DNA from: Orrella marina
GTDB lineage: Bacteria > Pseudomonadota > Gammaproteobacteria > Burkholderiales > Burkholderiaceae_B
NCBI RefSeq assembly: GCF_003058465.1
Contig: NZ_CP028901.1
Coordinates: 372,001 to 436,000 of the forward strand
DNA length: 64,000 nucleotides
Direction of reading: 5' to 3'
Below, in pieces: positions 60,619 to 64,000 of the stretch. The notes below the pieces were generated by a model. The model did no database searches and was not told where the DNA came from. It saw nothing but the letters and a program-made list of their open reading frames with translations. The translations under genes and the position numbers were made by a program. Each line of letters starts with the position of its first letter. The first letter of the stretch is position 1.

Positions 60619-62073
60619 ATGAGTCTTGTCATGACCGACCCAATGCAGTGTGCCGATTCTCTGTTGATGCAGCCCTGGGGGCTGACCCAGAGCAATCTGG
60701 ACCATGCCATGGGTGAAATCTTTCGTCATCAGGTCGACTACGCGGACCTGTATTTTCAGTACACGCGCAGCGAAGGCTGGAGTCTTGAGGAAGGGATCGT
60801 CAAGACCGGCAGCTTTTCGATCAGCCAGGGTGTCGGTGTCCGGGCAATCTCCGGCGAAAAAACCGCCTTTGCCTTTTCCGATGCCTTGTCAGCCGATGCC
60901 CTGATGCAAAGTGCGCACGCCGTGCGAGAGATTGCCCGCTCGGGTCAGTCCAGGCGTGCCACCATCGGTTCAGACATCCTGGTGCCGAGCTCACGTTTGT
61001 ATGAGGGTATTGATCCGCTTATGTCTTTGCCTGCAGAGCAGAAAGTCAAGTTGCTCGAGCGGGTAGAGCGCATGGCTCGCGCCCGGGATCCGCATGTGGT
61101 CCAGGTCATGGCAAGCCTTGGGATGGAGTATGACGTGATGATGGTGGTGGCGAGTAATGGCCGCCAGGCGGCTGATATCCGTCCACTGGTCAGGATGTCG
61201 CTGACCGTCATCGCGGAGAAGGGCGGCCGGCGCGAAATGGGACACGGCGGTGGCGGTGGACGCCATGATCTGGCGTACTTTACGGATGATGTGCTGGCGC
61301 AGTACGTCGAGCGAGCAGTCCACGAAGCACTGGTCAATCTGGACGCCAGACCTGCGCCAGCTGGTGAAATGACGGTCGTGCTCGGTTCGGGCTGGCCGGG
61401 CATCCTGTTGCACGAAGCGGTTGGACATGGCCTTGAAGGTGACTTCAACCGCAAGGGCTCCAGCACCTTTGCCGGTCGCGTTGGCGACAGGGTCGCATCA
61501 AAAGGCGTGACCGTGGTGGACGATGGCACCCTGGAGGGGCGCCGTGGCTCGCTGAACGTGGACGATGAAGGCAACCCCTCCCAGCACAATGTGCTGATCG
61601 AGGACGGCATTCTGAAGGGATACCTGCAGGACAACATGAACGCGCGTTTGATGGGTGTTGGCGTGACGGGTAACGGACGTCGCGAGTCTTATGCCCATCT
61701 GCCCATGCCACGGATGACCAACACTTACATGCTGGCGGGCTCGCACGATCCGCAGGAGATCATCGGCTCGGTCAAACGTGGTCTGTATGCGGTCAACTTC
61801 GGCGGCGGACAGGTCGACATCACCAGCGGCAAGTTCGTGTTTTCTGCTTCAGAAGCCTACATGATCGAGAATGGCAAGGTGACGTACCCGGTCAAGGGCG
61901 CAACGCTGATCGGTAGCGGCCCTGAGGCGATGCAACGGGTGTCCATGATTGGTCACGACATGCAACTCGATAGCGGGGTGGGTACCTGCGGCAAGGAAGG
62001 CCAGAGTGTTCCGGTGGGTGTCGGCATGCCGACCATCCGTATGGACGGGCTGACGGTCGGCGGCACAGCTTGA
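60619..62073 (+). CDS. tldD: Metalloprotease TldD
   Basis: 484 aa. The zinc motif [19 protein letters not shown] (HExxxH) lies near residue 262. Further typical stretches are SITQG-like [19 protein letters not shown] in the N-terminal half, GGGGRHDL, and the C-terminal [20 protein letters not shown] with the third zinc ligand Cys. TldD pairs with TldE/PmbA to degrade unfolded peptides, mature microcin B17-like RiPPs and cleave the CcdA antitoxin. pmbA is not in the window. The start at 60619 could be the ATG 12 codons later; no strong ribosome site. Confidence 0.96.
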   Translation: MSLVMTDPMQCADSLLMQPWGLTQSNLDHAMGEIFRHQVDYADLYFQYTRSEGWSLEEGIVKTGSFSISQGVGVRAISGEKTAFAFSDALSADALMQSAHAVREIARSGQSRRATIGSDILVPSSRLYEGIDPLMSLPAEQKVKLLERVERMARARDPHVVQVMASLGMEYDVMMVVASNGRQAADIRPLVRMSLTVIAEKGGRREMGHGGGGGRHDLAYFTDDVLAQYVERAVHEALVNLDARPAPAGEMTVVLGSGWPGILLHEAVGHGLEGDFNRKGSSTFAGRVGDRVASKGVTVVDDGTLEGRRGSLNVDDEGNPSQHNVLIEDGILKGYLQDNMNARLMGVGVTGNGRRESYAHLPMPRMTNTYMLAGSHDPQEIIGSVKRGLYAVNFGGGQVDITSGKFVFSASEAYMIENGKVTYPVKGATLIGSGPEAMQRVSMIGHDMQLDSGVGTCGKEGQSVPVGVGMPTIRMDGLTVGGTA

Positions 62074-62078
62074 GCAGC

Positions 62079-62118
62079 TGTGAGCGCAAGCCCCTGACTT
62101 TAGCCATGGGGTGGTTCA
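62079..62118 (+). repeat. IS200/IS605-like end hairpin, copy 3
   Basis: CTGTGAGCGCAAGCCCCTGA followed by CTTTAGCCATGGGGTGGTTCAG. The CCCC/GGGG arms and TGACTTTAGCCA centre form a short hairpin. Six bp after the tldD stop. Same family as the copies at 58710 and (reverse) 7185. Confidence 0.65.
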
Positions 62119-62273
62119 GCTTGATCTCGTTGTTTTACAGGCGGTTTTTGAGTTTCATGAGGACGAAAAACGCATTTTCCTGGCCTGCAGAATGCCGCTC
62201 CTGTTGTAATAATCTGACAGTTTTTTCGTGAGTTGTCGTATTCGGAAAGATTTTTTGTGTTAGATTCGTTGTC

Positions 62274-62360
62274 ATGAAAAACGCAGCCACATTCTTCTGG
62301 TTTTACTTTTATGGCTTTCCTACCAAACTGGCGGAAGGACGGATGCGTAGTGCCCAATGA
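62274..62360 (+). CDS. Aromatic-rich leader peptide of the aroG attenuator
   Basis: A 28-codon ORF starting at ATG 62274 and stopping at TGA 62358. Residues 7-15 are FFWFYFYGF: seven consecutive aromatic codons plus one more, covering Phe, Tyr and Trp (62292-62318). Such a run is what leader peptides of aromatic biosynthesis genes look like (PheL in E. coli is Phe-rich). It is followed by a terminator (62378-62407) and aroG. Its ribosome site is weak. Too short for normal gene calls. Role inferred: ribosome stalling on these codons when charged aromatic tRNAs are scarce. Confidence 0.8.
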   Translation: MKNAATFFWFYFYGFPTKLAEGRMRSAQ

Positions 62361-62407
62361 AACAAGAGAATCCAAAAACCGCCAGCCTGAGCTGGCGGTT
62401 TTTTTTT
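62328..62407 (+). promoter_or_regulatory. Transcription attenuator of aroG (terminator and antiterminator)
   Basis: The terminator is ACCGCCAGC (62378-62386), loop CTGA, GCTGGCGGT (62391-62399), then a run of T to 62407. Within the leader ORF CTGGCGG (62328-62334) repeats the 3' arm, and so can pair with CCGCCAG (62379-62385) instead, preventing the terminator. A ribosome stalled in the aromatic run (62292-62318) would leave 62328-62334 free; one reaching the stop at 62358 would favour the terminator. This is the logic of classical amino acid attenuators. Confidence 0.8.
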
Positions 62408-62558
62408 AACCTGCTGCAACTGAAGTCACTGTGTTGCGACCGAGTTGCAAGTTTCCCGACACCATCTTCCTGTGAACATCAGACCGATCGAACAGGCCCT
62501 GTTTTCAGTATCACAATGAATCGAACGATCCCAGACTGACTTGACCGAGGAGTAAGAA

Positions 62559-63632
62559 GTGCCACACAACACCGATGACATTCGTATTCGAGAAATCAAA
62601 GAGCTTTCGCCTCCGGCGCATGCGATGCGCGAGTTCCCCTGCACCGAGTTCGTGAGCGAGCTGGTTCACGATGCCCGCGGGGCCCTGCATCGCATCCTGC
62701 ACGGCATGGATGACCGGGTTGCAGTCGTGATCGGCCCATGTTCGATCCACGATCCCGAGGCCGCACTGGAGTACGCCGACAAGCTCAAGGTTGTGCGCGA
62801 AAGACTCAAGGACGACCTCGAGATCATCATGCGGGTGTACTTCGAGAAGCCTCGTACGACGGTTGGATGGAAGGGCCTGATCAACGATCCCGATCTGGAT
62901 GGTAGTTTCCAGATCAACAAAGGTCTGCGTCTGGCCCGCCAGTTGCTGCTGGAGATCAACGCGAAAGGCCTGCCGGCTGGATGCGAGTTCCTGGACATGA
63001 TCACCCCTCAGTACATTGCGGATCTGGTGTCATGGGGCGCTATTGGTGCCCGAACGACAGAAAGTCAGGTGCATCGCGAGCTGGCCTCGGGGCTGTCCTG
63101 CCCGGTGGGCTTCAAGAACGGTACGGACGGTAGCGTACGCATCGCAGTCGATGCCATCAAGGCGGCTTCGCAACCGCATCACTTTCTCTCGGTCACCAAG
63201 GGTGGGCACTCTGCCATCGTATCGACTGGCGGCAACGAAGATTGTCATGCCATCCTGCGTGGTGGCAAGGCACCGAACTACGATGCCGCCAGTGTTCAGG
63301 CGGCCTGCGAGGATCTGGCCAAAGCCGGACTGGCTCAGCGTCTGATGATTGACGCCAGCCACGCCAACAGCAGCAAGAAGCCCGAGAATCAACCAGCTGT
63401 CTGCCAGGACATCGGTCAGCAGATCGCTGCAGGCGATACGCGTATCGTTGGTGTAATGGTGGAAAGCCACCTTGTTGCCGGTCGTCAGGACCTGGTGACG
63501 GGGCAGCCACTGACTTACGGCCAGAGCATCACCGACGGCTGCATCGACTGGGAAGCCTCCGAGGCGGTGCTGGATAATCTTGCCCAGGCCGTACGCGAGC
63601 GCAGACGCGTTGTCGCCACATCCGGAAAGTGA
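62559..63632 (+). CDS. aroG: 3-deoxy-7-phosphoheptulonate synthase, class I
   Basis: 357 aa, matching AroG/AroF/AroH. The N-terminal helix LSPPAHAMREF-like region is followed by VVIGPCSIHDPEAALEYADK, MRVYFEKPRTTVGWKGLIND, and GARTTESQVHRELASGLSCP with the metal and PEP ligands; the C-terminal VGVMVESHLVAGRQDL. It condenses PEP and erythrose 4-phosphate, the first shikimate pathway step. The GTG start has GAGGAG 8-13 nt upstream and is confident. It is preceded by an aromatic leader peptide and attenuator, so expression likely answers to aromatic amino acid supply; the enzyme probably is also feedback-inhibited (which amino acid is not clear). Confidence 0.96.
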   Translation: MPHNTDDIRIREIKELSPPAHAMREFPCTEFVSELVHDARGALHRILHGMDDRVAVVIGPCSIHDPEAALEYADKLKVVRERLKDDLEIIMRVYFEKPRTTVGWKGLINDPDLDGSFQINKGLRLARQLLLEINAKGLPAGCEFLDMITPQYIADLVSWGAIGARTTESQVHRELASGLSCPVGFKNGTDGSVRIAVDAIKAASQPHHFLSVTKGGHSAIVSTGGNEDCHAILRGGKAPNYDAASVQAACEDLAKAGLAQRLMIDASHANSSKKPENQPAVCQDIGQQIAAGDTRIVGVMVESHLVAGRQDLVTGQPLTYGQSITDGCIDWEASEAVLDNLAQAVRERRRVVATSGK

Positions 63633-63639
63633 GGTCGCA

Positions 63640-64000
63640 ATGAGTCAGGTATCCGTTCATGAGGCCAGTGTCTTGCGCAAGCCCTTGCCAGAGGCTCTGG
63701 TCGAACAGTTGCGCAGTCACTTCGGGGACCGGTTTTCGACGGCGCAGGCGGTGCGTGAGCATCACGGGCGTGATGAATCACCCTTTCCCGAGATGCTGCC
63801 AGACGCAGTCGTTTTTGCCACCTCCACCGATGATGTGGTGCGTGTGGTCAAGGCATGCGATGCCTTCGAAGTGCCGCTGATCCCCTACGGGGCGGGCTCG
63901 TCCCTGGAGGGGCACACGCTGGCTTTGCACGGTGGTATTTCACTTGATGTCAGTGGTATGAACCGGATCCTGTCACTCAATACAGAAGATCTGACTGTGA
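63640..64000 (+). CDS. FAD-linked oxidase, D-lactate/glycolate dehydrogenase type (3' end outside window)
   Basis: The first 120 codons of a gene that continues past the window. The FAD-binding (PCMH) domain is recognisable: SPFPEMLPDAVVFATSTDDV, VPLIPYGAGSSLEGHTLAL, and GGISLDVSGMNRILSLNTED. These fit the GlcD/LdhD (D-2-hydroxyacid dehydrogenase) family. GAGG stands 6-9 nt before the ATG. It begins 7 bp after aroG, yet the functions are unlinked; cotranscription is probable. The substrate cannot be told from the N-terminus. Confidence 0.88.
   Translation, partial: MSQVSVHEASVLRKPLPEALVEQLRSHFGDRFSTAQAVREHHGRDESPFPEMLPDAVVFATSTDDVVRVVKACDAFEVPLIPYGAGSSLEGHTLALHGGISLDVSGMNRILSLNTEDLTV

Overview
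The window comes from a Burkholderiales betaproteobacterium, most likely an Alcaligenaceae member. The evidence is a complete 16S-tRNA-Ile-tRNA-Ala-23S-5S operon, betaproteobacterial housekeeping genes (dnaE, msbA, rng, maf-rlmH-rsfS-nadD-hemF-purD, fbp, pepN, tldD, aroG) and an H-NS/BpH3-type nucleoid protein. The genus is not settled; the placement is inferred from gene content and the look of the rRNA.

Layout. 1-7.1 kb: the 3' part of hrpA, an LpxO-like lipid A hydroxylase, dnaE, and a family 9 glycosyltransferase overlapping the dnaE end. 7.4-12.8 kb: cell-envelope genes (O-antigen ligase-like, DUF218/ElyC-like, a second family 9 glycosyltransferase, msbA). 12.9-14.4 kb: rng. 14.7-20.55 kb: the rRNA operon with promoter, two boxA sites and a strong terminator. 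Directly after that terminator lies a group II intron remnant that has lost its reverse transcriptase and carries an IS1380-family element with inverted repeats and a 5-bp target duplication. 22.6 kb: an EamA transporter.

23.9-30.7 kb is an AT-rich, probably acquired catabolic cassette: ADP-forming acyl-CoA synthetase, a TAXI-type TRAP receptor and permease, and a carboxyltransferase. It suggests uptake of an organic acid, activation to a CoA thioester, then (de)carboxylation. 31.2-35.1 kb is an insertion-sequence graveyard: remnants of IS1380, IS4 and two IS630 transposases, one IS630 split by an intact IS5-family element. 35.4-41.1 kb is a second TAXI-TRAP operon. It pairs a NadC-type phosphoribosyltransferase with an unusual fusion of PhnN (ribose 1,5-bisphosphate phosphokinase) and an AMP-phosphorylase-type enzyme. 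Together these could form a PRPP-recycling cycle acting on an imported pyridine carboxylate. Its receptor gene has a 1-nt frameshift.

41.6-55.4 kb: an FRG-domain protein, the tightly coupled purD-hemF-nadD-rsfS-rlmH-maf run, yebC, a quinone oxidoreductase, a small unrecognised gene, fbp, pepN and a BCCT transporter. 55.4-59 kb is gene-poor apart from an H-NS-like gene. 59.1-62.1 kb holds a probable run of an isochorismatase-like hydrolase, a nitrilase-family amidase and tldD. The window ends with aroG and the start of an FAD-linked oxidase. Ahead of aroG lies a short leader ORF with an FFWFYFYGF core, a rho-independent terminator and a matching antiterminator segment: a classical-looking aromatic amino acid attenuator. 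Three copies of an IS200/IS605-like end hairpin are scattered at 7.2, 58.7 and 62.1 kb.
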